Shown piece by piece: positions 57,523 to 64,000 of a stretch of DNA of 64,000 nt. Below the pieces are notes generated by a model that was not told the DNA's origin, ran no database searches, and was given only the letters and a program-made list of their open reading frames with translations. The translations under genes were made by a program, and so were the position numbers. Numbering within the stretch: the first letter of the stretch is position 1; every line of letters starts with the position of its first letter. Source of the stretch: Verrucomicrobiales bacterium (GTDB lineage Bacteria > Verrucomicrobiota > Verrucomicrobiia > Verrucomicrobiales > DEV007). Where the stretch lies: assembly GCA_029213195.1 (NCBI GenBank), contig JARGNI010000009.1:62001-126000 (forward strand), in the 5' to 3' direction.

Positions 57523-58319
57523 GACGCCTCCTTCTGACCGGGGCTGCTGGAATCGTAGGGAACGCTCTCCGTCCCCTTCTCCGTGACCACCATGAACAGG
57601 TCGTCCTCACGGATCTCTTGGAGATCCCGGGCGACGAACTGGCGGAGAACGAAACATTCCTCCGCGGTGACCTCACCGATGCGCCGTTCGTCGAATCCCT
57701 CGCCGAGGACATTGATGGCATCGTCCATCTCGGCGGCCTCGTCGGCCCCGACTTCACCTTCGATGAAGTCATGGGAGCCAACATCGCCGGAACCAGAAAC
57801 GTCTTCGAGGCGGCACGGATCCATGACGTTCCCCGAGTGGTCTACGCAAGCAGCCATCATGCCCTCGGCTTTCTCGAGAGAACCGACCCCATCGATACGA
57901 CCACTGCCCCCCGCCCCGACAGCTTCTATGGCTGGAGCAAGGCGGCTGGTGAATCTCTTGGCGCTTACTACGCCGACAAGTTCGGACTGAAAGTTCTTTC
58001 GATTCGGATCGGCTTCGTCGGCGACTCCGTCATCGACGAACGCAGGCTTCATACCTGGATCAGCGCTCAGGATCTCTTTCAACTGGTGGAAATCGGTCTC
58101 ACCCATCCTGATCTTTCCTACGATATCGTCTATGGGGCTTCCGACAACCCGGCCCCCTTTTTTGACAACGAGAATGCAGAACGTCTCGGCTACGAACCCC
58201 GCGACCGTTCGATCGATCACCTCGCCGACCCTGCCCTTCTCACCACTCCTCCTGCGGAGGGACCCGAGGGCAAATATATCGGGGGACACTTCGCCACCCG
58301 CACCCGGGAAATCGACTGA
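57519..58319 (+). CDS. Uronate-dehydrogenase-like short-chain dehydrogenase (extended SDR)
   Basis: 266 residues, the length of bacterial uronate dehydrogenases. These oxidise D-galacturonate or D-glucuronate to the aldaro-lactone with NAD+. Seen directly: the Rossmann motif LLLTGAAGIVGNAL (5-18), DLTD and GIVHLGGLVGPDFTFDEVMGANIAGTRNVFEAARIHDVPRVVYASSHHALGF, then the catalytic YGWSK with Tyr137 and Lys141, and RIGFVGDS. The order and wording (DGIVHLGG, YASSHH, RPDSFYGWSK) closely follow the Agrobacterium-type enzyme as I remember it. The substrate is therefore probably a uronic acid, with other sugars possible. It is coupled to the epimerase upstream and 1 nt from the enolase-superfamily gene downstream. 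Confidence 0.82.
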   Translation: MRRLLLTGAAGIVGNALRPLLRDHHEQVVLTDLLEIPGDELAENETFLRGDLTDAPFVESLAEDIDGIVHLGGLVGPDFTFDEVMGANIAGTRNVFEAARIHDVPRVVYASSHHALGFLERTDPIDTTTAPRPDSFYGWSKAAGESLGAYYADKFGLKVLSIRIGFVGDSVIDERRLHTWISAQDLFQLVEIGLTHPDLSYDIVYGASDNPAPFFDNENAERLGYEPRDRSIDHLADPALLTTPPAEGPEGKYIGGHFATRTREID

Positions 58320-58320
58320 T

Positions 58321-59412
58321 ATGAAAATCACCTCTGTCGCCCCCATCGTCCTCTCGATCCCTTTCGAAGCCGGCGGCTCCGGCGAAGGTATCATGCCGAC
58401 GAAATGGGAAACCCTCGATTTCTGTCTTGTCCGCATCGACACCGATAGCGGCCTCACCGGGTGGGGAGAGGCCTTCGGCTACTTCTGCAGCCGCTCGGTC
58501 GCCGCTCTCATCGAGCGTTCCCTCGCCCCCCTCCTGGTCGGAAGAGATGTTCCTGATCCTCGAAAATTCTCGGAAGAAGCCCAACGAAAACTCGTGCTCC
58601 AGGGAAGATACGGACTGACCATTTTCGCTCTTTCCGGGATCGACCTTGCGCTTTGGGACCTCCGTGCCAAAGCAGAGGGCGTCGCCCTCGCAGAGCTCCT
58701 CGGGGGACGTTCACGCCACTCAGTCCCCGCCTACGCCAGCCTGGTTCGGTATGGCGACCGCGATCTGGTCCGAGCCAAATCGGAACAGGCCGCATCCGAA
58801 GGTTACAAGGAGATCAAGCTCCACGAAATCACGATACCGGAGATTCGAATTTGTCGCGAGGCCATTGGCCCTGACACTCGCATGACCGTCGATGTGAACT
58901 GCAACTGGTCCCTCGAATTCACTCGGGAAGTCATCCCCGAGTTGAAGGACCTCGATACCCGCTGGCTCGAGGAACCGATCTTTCCGCCCGAAGATTTTCG
59001 AACTCTCGCCGAGCTTCGCAAGACCGGCATGGCCATCGCCACCGGAGAGAATGCCTGCACGGCATTCCAGTTCGAAGAGATGTGCCGTCTCGGAGCGACC
59101 GACTTCCTCCAACCCAGCATCACCAAGGTCGGAGGCGTCAGTGAATTCCTCAAGATCACAAACCGGAATCGAGAGGAGTGGAAACTTCCCATGATGCCCC
59201 ACTCGCCCTACTTTGGTCCGGGGTATTTCACGACGCTGCAGATGGCGGCGATCGAACCTTCCTTCGAACAATTCGAGTATCTCTATATCGAGCCGGAGGC
59301 TTGGCTCTATCGCGAGATGCCGCTTCCGGAGAACGGTATGATTTCGATCCCAGCAGGAGACGGCCTTGGGATGGAACCGGATCTGGATCGGATCGAGAGA
59401 TTTGCGGTTTGA
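58321..59412 (+). CDS. Mandelate racemase/enolase-superfamily protein (acid-sugar dehydratase-like)
   Basis: 363 residues. The N-terminal capping domain is followed by a barrel with the metal ligands Asp191 (MTVDVNCNW), Glu217 (RWLEEP) and Glu243 (ATGENAC). Lys166 in YKEIKLHE is the probable base, and His294 in MMPHSPYFGPG the probable acid on the other face. In mandelate racemase an Asp supports this His; here the matching position is Ser266 (LQPSITKVGG), so the dyad is incomplete and the chemistry may differ. Dehydration of an aldonic or aldaric acid is the best guess given the uronate-dehydrogenase-like gene 1 nt upstream. The start is ATG 58321; earlier in-frame codons lie inside that gene. 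Confidence 0.87.
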   Translation: MKITSVAPIVLSIPFEAGGSGEGIMPTKWETLDFCLVRIDTDSGLTGWGEAFGYFCSRSVAALIERSLAPLLVGRDVPDPRKFSEEAQRKLVLQGRYGLTIFALSGIDLALWDLRAKAEGVALAELLGGRSRHSVPAYASLVRYGDRDLVRAKSEQAASEGYKEIKLHEITIPEIRICREAIGPDTRMTVDVNCNWSLEFTREVIPELKDLDTRWLEEPIFPPEDFRTLAELRKTGMAIATGENACTAFQFEEMCRLGATDFLQPSITKVGGVSEFLKITNRNREEWKLPMMPHSPYFGPGYFTTLQMAAIEPSFEQFEYLYIEPEAWLYREMPLPENGMISIPAGDGLGMEPDLDRIERFAV

Positions 59413-59736
59413 GCTGGATGTCTTTACTTCGAGCACATCCGAGACAAGAAGACCGCCGCGCCTGTCGGCACTCTTGCGAGTGCCGCTACATTCGAGGTTC
59501 GCAGTGGCAGAGAGATGCAGACGATGAGATCTGTGTTCATTCCAAAAACCTCTGTGGATCATCTGTGAAAAAGATCGTTCCGGCAGCTACGCGCCGAACT
59601 TTCTAGCAATCAGGACGCATCAGTTCTTACCGACAACTCATCCCCCGCAGATCAACCACAGACAACGAGGACGTTGTCCCTCCCTTCCCTTAGCGAACAC
59701 CAAACCGCCGCCCTGTTCTTCACGTATCCGGCAAAC
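59413..59736. other. 324-bp non-coding region between convergent operons with a hairpin and an inverted repeat pair
   Basis: I find no gene here. A perfect stem CGGCACTC-TTGC-GAGTGCCG (59466-59485) lies 54 nt after the enolase-superfamily stop and could act as terminator or REP-like element, without T-tract. Further on, CTGTG words recur (59531-59535, 59552-59556, 59563-59567). TCTGTGGATCATCTG (59551-59565) is matched at 13 of 15 positions by the reverse complement of 59648-59662. This looks like a decayed interspersed repeat. Confidence 0.6.
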
Positions 59737-60513
59737 TCACTTCAGAAACTCGATCACCAATCTTCCAAACTTCCCCGCCTCTTCGACACAGGCGAGATGA
59801 GCCGCATCAAATTGCTCGAGTTTCGCACCAGGGACCTTCTCGGCGATCGCCTCTCCCCATGCGGGTGGCGTCGCGAGATCCCCCGAACTGGTCACGACCA
59901 GAGTGGGAACCTCGATGGCTGACAATTTGGAACGAAGATCCAGACCACAAACCGCCTCGCTCGTTCTTGCATATGCTTCCGATGAGGTGGCCCGCAAGGT
60001 GTTTCGAAAGTGATCGATCACCTCCGGTCTGGCCCGGTGAAACTTCGGCGTAAACCATTTCTCGAGAACATCTTCGGAGATCGCCTCTACACCCTCCGAA
60101 CGAACGAGAGCGATTCTTCTTTCCAGGAGACTTGGGTCCTCAGTGTAGGCACTGGTATTGGCCGCAATCAATCGCTTCAACCGCGAAGGGTGATGCTGCG
60201 CGACCCACAGCCCCACCATCCCTCCTAACGAAACCCCACAAAGCGAAGCCTCGTCGAGACCGATCCCATCGAGAAGGCGGATCAGATCGTTTCCAAAATC
60301 CTCGATCACCCAATCTCCTCCTGGATGTCCCGAACGTCCGTGCCCCCGATGATCATACCGCAGAATACGAAACTCGGTTTCCCAGGCGGGGAGGTTCCAT
60401 TTCCAGAGAGAAAGGTCCGAGCCAAGCGAATGCGAAAGAACAAGTACCGATCCCGACTCCTGGCCCGACCATTCGTAGTGGATTCGATCTTCCCCTTCTC
60501 CTATACTCGGCAT
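59737..60513 (-). CDS. Alpha/beta hydrolase, 3-oxoadipate enol-lactonase-like
   Basis: 258-residue cytoplasmic hydrolase of the PcaD-like type. The full triad is visible: the nucleophile Ser in LCGVSLGGMVGLWVA, the acid Asp in TSSGDLATPP and His in DAAHLACVEEAGKF. LSHSLGSDLSLWKWNLPAWETEFRILRYDHRGHGRS supplies the oxyanion loop. In the beta-ketoadipate pathway such enzymes open an enol lactone. In this setting, beside aldolase and uronate-dehydrogenase-like genes, it might instead open an aldaro- or sugar lactone. The start is ATG 60513, just behind the aldolase stop (TGA-C-ATG), so the gene is translationally coupled; the longer frame to 60588 lies inside the aldolase. Confidence 0.82.
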   Translation of the reverse strand: MPSIGEGEDRIHYEWSGQESGSVLVLSHSLGSDLSLWKWNLPAWETEFRILRYDHRGHGRSGHPGGDWVIEDFGNDLIRLLDGIGLDEASLCGVSLGGMVGLWVAQHHPSRLKRLIAANTSAYTEDPSLLERRIALVRSEGVEAISEDVLEKWFTPKFHRARPEVIDHFRNTLRATSSEAYARTSEAVCGLDLRSKLSAIEVPTLVVTSSGDLATPPAWGEAIAEKVPGAKLEQFDAAHLACVEEAGKFGRLVIEFLK

Positions 60514-60514
60514 G

Positions 60515-61317
60515 TCAGTATCCGCCCGAGGCGTCGTTCCCGGCCTCACTTTCCCGAAACTCGGACACGACCGCAGCCGCTCCCGCAATCATGAGACGGA
60601 GATCCGAACCCACACTCACGAAATCCGCCCCCAGGTCCGTCATGCGCCGGGCATACGCTACCGTCGCGTTGTGAACCCCGACCCACTTTCCTTTCTCCTT
60701 CGCCCTGGAAACGACCCTTTCGATCGCCTCGACGACAGGTTTTTCTTCCTGGTCGAACTTCGGGGTGCACCCGAGGGCGAGCGATAAATCGGCGGGACCG
60801 ATGTAGATCGCCTTCAACTCTTCAACTCTTCAACATCAAGAATGGCATCGAGATTGTCGAGAGCCTGCCGGGTCTCGATCATTCCGATGGGAAGCACTTC
60901 TTCGTTAGCATTCGTGTAATAGTCGGGACCGGCATACGTTCCGACACGGATCGGTCCGAAGCTGCGATTTCCTTCCGGAGCATAGAGGCAGGCCCTGGCA
61001 AAACGACGCGCGTCATCCGCCGTGTTGATCATCGGACAAATGATCCCGTAGCATCCGGCATCGAGCATCCGCATGATGATGCCCTCGTCCAACCAGGGCA
61101 CCCGAGCCATCGCGACCGTTTTCGTCGTCGAGATCGCGGTCAGCATCCCAAGGGCCGAGGCATAGTCGCTCAGCCCGTGCTGCATATCGATGGTCAGGGA
61201 ATCCCATCCCTGGTGAGCCATTACCTCGGCAGTGGAGACACTTGGAATCGCGAGCCATCCATTCAACGTGGACTGCCCCTGCTTCCAGGATTCGAGGAGA
61301 GAATTGTGAGCGGCCAT
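60515..61317 (-). pseudogene. HpcH/HpaI-family aldolase, frame broken by an 8-bp tandem duplication
   Basis: Two adjoining reading frames make one aldolase. 61317-60814 gives the first 167 residues: WLAIPSVSTAEVMAHQGWDSLTIDMQHGLSD with the catalytic His, MARVPW, ICPMINTADDARRFARACLYAPEGNRSFGP, and IGMIET with the metal-binding Glu. The rest, from KAIYIGPADLSLALG to the stop at 60515, is in another frame. At the junction an 8-bp unit is repeated; removing one copy joins the frames into 264 residues, the normal family length. The intact enzyme would cleave 2-keto-3-deoxy acids to pyruvate and an aldehyde. A TTG overlapping the premature TGA might allow reinitiation. It lies in an operon between the DUF1552 and hydrolase genes. 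Confidence 0.85.
60812..60834. repeat. 8-bp tandem repeat (CTTCAACT, 2.9 copies) inside the aldolase gene
   Basis: CTTCAACT occurs at 60812-60819 and 60820-60827, followed by CTTCAAC at 60828-60834. One copy fewer restores the aldolase frame (V-E-E-L-K-A-I-Y), so this is the cause of the frameshift. Slippage could reverse it. Confidence 0.85.
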
Positions 61318-61332
61318 GCGTGTCCCACCGAT

Positions 61333-62595
61333 TTACGCCCACGCGTCAATCCTCGTCATGGTGCCTTTGCCAGAGGAGAATTCGCCCACCTCCAGTCCGA
61401 GGTGCTGAAGATAGGAAACGAAGAGATTGCAGAGCGGCGGCGTGTGATCTTCGCCATACGCCAGGTATTGCCCGTGGTGAAAATGCCCTCCGGCGGCCAC
61501 GATGGGGAGATTGGTATTGTTGTGACTGGAAGCATTTCCGAGGTTCGATCCGAGCAGGATGGCAGTTTGATCGAGCAGGGTGTGCTCGCCTTCCTTGGCC
61601 TCGTCGAGGCGCTTGAGAAAGTCTCCGAACAAACGCATCTCTTCCTTCTCGATGATGCTGAGTTGGTGAATCTTTTCCTCATCCTTGCCATGGTGACTCA
61701 AGTTGTGCCAGCCATCATCGACGCCCTTAAGCGTGACCACTTCATTTCCGCCAGCGCCGGCAAGAGTAAAGAGTCGGGTCGAATCGCTCTGGATCGCGAG
61801 AAACATGAGGTCATACATCAACTGCATCTGGTCGGAAAAGTCGGCGCGCTCCTTCACATCCGAGGGCGGCTCCGCATCGACTTCTGGCTTGGGTCGCTTC
61901 GCCCATTCCTCCGCAGACTGCAGTCGCAATTCCACTTCGCGGACCCCGGTGAAATATTGATCCAGGGTTTCGTTGTCCTCCCGCCCTGTCTTTTTCATGA
62001 GACCTCGTGTCTGGTCGAGAACGAGATCCATGATGCTCTGACCGTCCTTGATTTTCCGCATCTGGGCCGCCTTCTCCTCCTCGGACCCTTCAAGAAACAA
62101 GCGCTTGAAAACCTGGGAAGGACTTTTCTCGGCGGGAATTTGCACCCCGGAGCGAGTGTAGGAAATGCCGTTGTTGTTGGCGGACAGAGAAAGAAAGGGA
62201 AAGCGGGTGAGGTGTCCAATCTGCTCGGCAGCGTACTGATCGACGGAAATCGAGTTCCGGAAGCTCGGCTGTCCCGGGTGCGCTGCGCCGGTGAGGAAAC
62301 TCCGCTCGGCGCTGTGTCCTCCATCGACCATGGGATGCATCAACCCGGAAGCGACGGTGAATTTCTCGCGCACTTCCTGCAGCGGCTCGAGGTAGGGTGT
62401 CACCTCGTAGTCTTTGCCCGGCGTCTGGGGAAAGAGATAGGGAGTGTGGATCCCCAGCGGAGAATTGATCGCCACCATTCGACGAATATCTCCGGTCGCT
62501 TGGTCGGCCCGAGCCGTCGACTCGCCCAGGCTCGATAGGACAGGGACCGTCAGAGAGACGCCACTGGTGCGGAGGAAGGTTCTGCGATTCATCAT
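61333..62595 (-). CDS. DUF1552 protein (exported, Tat-like signal)
   Basis: 420-residue protein of the DUF1552 family, almost always encoded beside DUF1592/1588/1585 cytochromes in Planctomycetes and Verrucomicrobia, as here. The leader MMNRRTFLRTSGVSLTVPVLSSLGES has a twin-arginine-type motif. Family blocks are MVAINSPLGIHTPYLFPQTPGKDYEVTPYLEPLQEVREKFTVASGLMHP, GHSAERSFLTGAAHPG, SISVDQYAAEQIGHLTRFPFLSLSA, VDDGWHNLSHHGKDEEKIHQLSIIEKEEMRLFGDFLKRLDEAKEGEHTLLDQTAILLGSNLGNASSHNNTNLPIVAAGG. They include many His residues that may bind metal. Function is unknown. The start is ATG 62595 or 62592, 20 nt after the upstream stop. Confidence 0.92.
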   Translation of the reverse strand: MMNRRTFLRTSGVSLTVPVLSSLGESTARADQATGDIRRMVAINSPLGIHTPYLFPQTPGKDYEVTPYLEPLQEVREKFTVASGLMHPMVDGGHSAERSFLTGAAHPGQPSFRNSISVDQYAAEQIGHLTRFPFLSLSANNNGISYTRSGVQIPAEKSPSQVFKRLFLEGSEEEKAAQMRKIKDGQSIMDLVLDQTRGLMKKTGREDNETLDQYFTGVREVELRLQSAEEWAKRPKPEVDAEPPSDVKERADFSDQMQLMYDLMFLAIQSDSTRLFTLAGAGGNEVVTLKGVDDGWHNLSHHGKDEEKIHQLSIIEKEEMRLFGDFLKRLDEAKEGEHTLLDQTAILLGSNLGNASSHNNTNLPIVAAGGHFHHGQYLAYGEDHTPPLCNLFVSYLQHLGLEVGEFSSGKGTMTRIDAWA

Positions 62596-62615
62596 CTTGA
62601 GAAAAGGTAGATCAT

Positions 62616-64000
62616 TCAGGGAAGATAGAAAAACTCGGATTCGACAACGGCATGAATCAGGGAGACCAGCCCGGACCCGGATTTCATCGTTTCTTCGACA
62701 ACGGTATCGACCGCTGCCTGGTCCGCAGCGGTGACGGGACGCCCCGTGCCGTAAACCATCATTTTTTCGGCGAGGGAACGAACGATCAACTCGGGACGAT
62801 CGAGAAGCTGAGCCCGAAACTGCCGAAAGTCGGCAAAGGAAGTGCCATCCGGCCATTGATCGCCCTTCTGCACGGGCTGCCCCTTGCGATACGATTTGAT
62901 ATTTCCGACCCGTTCACCTTCCCCGAGAGATCGATACCATTCGCGATGTCCCCCGATCGCATTGAACTCTTCGAGGGCAAACCCCGGCGGATCGATCCTG
63001 ACATGACACCGAGCACAGGACTCCTCTTCGCGATGTTTCTCCAGTTGATCGCGGATATTGATTGCCCCTCGGATGTCTGGCTCGACCGCAGGAACTCCCG
63101 GCGGAGGAGGCGGAGCGGGCTGTCCGAGGATCCGGTCGAGAATCCAGATCCCTCGCAGAATAGGTGAGGTGCTCGTGCCATTGGCTGTCACCTTGAGAAC
63201 CGACCCCTGCGTGAGAACTCCACCCCGCACACTGTCTTCGTCGAGTTCGACCAGGCGAAACTCCTCGTGCCCGCGGATTCCGGGAATCCCGTAGTGTTCG
63301 GCAAGGCGCTGATTGAGAACCGCAAAATCCGAGTCGATGAAATTCATCACACTCAAATTCTCATCGAGAATATGGGCAAAGAACCCCCTCGTCTCGGCGA
63401 GCATGGACCGCATCAACAGCTCATCGTATTCGGGGAACAGGTTTTTGTCCGGCGTGGTGAAATCGATCTCCCGGAGGTCGAGCCATTGACCCGTGAAATT
63501 CTCAACGAATCGCTGCCGCTTGGGATCCTGGAGCATGCGATCGACCTGCTGACGACGAACTGCCGGATTGCTGAGCTCGCCCTTTTCCGCAAGGGCGAGC
63601 AATTCTTCGTCGGGCATCGAAGACCAGAGGAAATACGAAAGCCGGGAAGCGATCTCGAAATCGTCCACCTCCGGTTCCCGATGCAGCATGAGAAAGTGCG
63701 GCGAACAGAGAACCGCGACAAATCCGGCGCGGGCCGCCTGCTCAAAAGTATTCCCGGCATCGAGACGAGCCAGGGCCAGATCAACGAACGGCTGCACCAA
63801 TTCCTCGTCCACCGGACGACGAAAGGCACGAGGCACGAGTCGACGGATCATTCGCTCGAGATCCTCTCGCGGAGCACTGGAATCGATGTAGTGAGAGAGA
63901 ACACCCCGCCGATGTCGCAGGTAGTAGGAGGCACCCTCCTCAAGGGAAAGCGTCTCGGACTCCCCAAAAAGATCGATCTGCGCCTGCGATGGGAAATCCT
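62616..64000 (-). CDS. DUF1592/DUF1588/DUF1585 cytochrome-associated protein (5' end outside the window)
   Basis: 461 codons are visible and the frame is still open at the right edge, so the N-terminus (usually a cytochrome c domain and DUF1587/1595) lies beyond the window. Visible from about 63850 down are DUF1592 (FVDLALARLDAGNTFEQAARAGFVAVLCSPHFLML, DFEIASRLSYFLWSSMPDEELLALAEKGEL, FTGQWLDLREIDFTTPDKNLFPEYDELLMRSMLAETRGFF) and DUF1588 (RGGVLTQGSVLKVTANGTSTSPILRGIWILDRILGQPAPPPPPGVPAVEPD, CARCHVRIDPPGFALEEFNAIG, a C-x2-C-H haem-like motif). DUF1585 at the end reads RSLAEKMMVYGTGRPVTAADQAAVDTVV. An internal ATG at 63851 is not the start, because the DUF1592-like sequence continues upstream. 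Confidence 0.92.
   Translation of the reverse strand, partial: DFPSQAQIDLFGESETLSLEEGASYYLRHRRGVLSHYIDSSAPREDLERMIRRLVPRAFRRPVDEELVQPFVDLALARLDAGNTFEQAARAGFVAVLCSPHFLMLHREPEVDDFEIASRLSYFLWSSMPDEELLALAEKGELSNPAVRRQQVDRMLQDPKRQRFVENFTGQWLDLREIDFTTPDKNLFPEYDELLMRSMLAETRGFFAHILDENLSVMNFIDSDFAVLNQRLAEHYGIPGIRGHEEFRLVELDEDSVRGGVLTQGSVLKVTANGTSTSPILRGIWILDRILGQPAPPPPPGVPAVEPDIRGAINIRDQLEKHREEESCARCHVRIDPPGFALEEFNAIGGHREWYRSLGEGERVGNIKSYRKGQPVQKGDQWPDGTSFADFRQFRAQLLDRPELIVRSLAEKMMVYGTGRPVTAADQAAVDTVVEETMKSGSGLVSLIHAVVESEFFYLP

Noticed and set aside
61177..62538. 453-aa plus-strand frame over DUF1552
   Set aside because: Antisense to the DUF1552 gene with its typical neighbours; no supporting features.
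1..64000. tRNA, rRNA, CRISPR array, insertion sequence, prophage or integrase genes
   Set aside because: Looked for on both strands by eye; no cloverleaf-like segments, regular spaced repeats, transposase motifs or terminal inverted repeats were found.

Overview
The window looks like a chromosomal segment of a Verrucomicrobiota bacterium, or a close Planctomycetota/Verrucomicrobiota (PVC) relative. GC is in the high fifties by eye. The evidence is the set of PVC-typical families: DUF1501, DUF1549/DUF1553, DUF1552 and DUF1592/1588/1585 proteins, PPC-domain and SHD1-domain secreted proteins, a cytochrome c-WD40 fusion, a formylglycine sulfatase, and a perfect match to the LexA motif I recall for Verrucomicrobia (TGTTC-N4-GAACA). 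I see no rRNA, tRNA, CRISPR array, insertion sequence or phage gene. Both edges cut through genes.

1-6.4 kb: a CPA1-type cation/proton antiporter (cut at the left edge) diverges from an MscS-like channel, an App1-type phosphatase and an ExoD-family membrane protein. 6.4-13 kb: a DNA-repair pair, a radical-SAM protein and a DUF4130-UdgX uracil-DNA glycosylase fusion, overlaps by ATGA behind a LexA-like box. Divergent from it are a DUF429 protein, a TIGR01777-type SDR, an FAD oxidoreductase and a DUF3253 protein. 13-18.5 kb: a secreted unknown and a SUKH-domain protein, then a LacI-type operator in front of a ribose/nucleoside-type importer (binding lipoprotein and permease, no ATPase) with two secreted nucleoside hydrolases and a small secreted protein. 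18.5-22.7 kb: a tight four-gene unit of a GAF protein, a signal-less subtilase, an L,D-transpeptidase with an internal signal-like segment, and a divergent Amt-family protein. I consider it the best candidate for an undescribed system.

22.7-29.3 kb (minus strand): secreted degradative genes, namely an esterase-SMP30 fusion, a DUF5722 TIM-barrel protein, a secreted unknown and a sulfatase. 29.5-34 kb (plus): a DedA-like protein with a lipobox, a small membrane protein, a LolC/MacB-type permease, a LolA-like protein and an M20 peptidase. 34-51 kb: a 2114-residue exported protein, then the operon DUF1501 > PPC protein > DUF1549/1553 cytochrome, which ends in a clear intrinsic terminator. That operon diverges from a cytochrome c-WD40-coiled-coil protein of 1188 residues. 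51-56.5 kb: small unknowns, an SHD1/beta-propeller protein, and a methyltransferase coupled to a propeller protein.

56.6-64 kb: two converging gene sets that together resemble an oxidative sugar-acid (uronate/aldarate) pathway. The plus strand has a Tat-exported TIM-barrel epimerase, a uronate-dehydrogenase-like SDR and an enolase-superfamily enzyme. The minus strand has DUF1592 and DUF1552 proteins, an HpcH/HpaI aldolase and an enol-lactonase-like hydrolase. The aldolase reading frame is broken by one extra copy of an 8-bp tandem unit.
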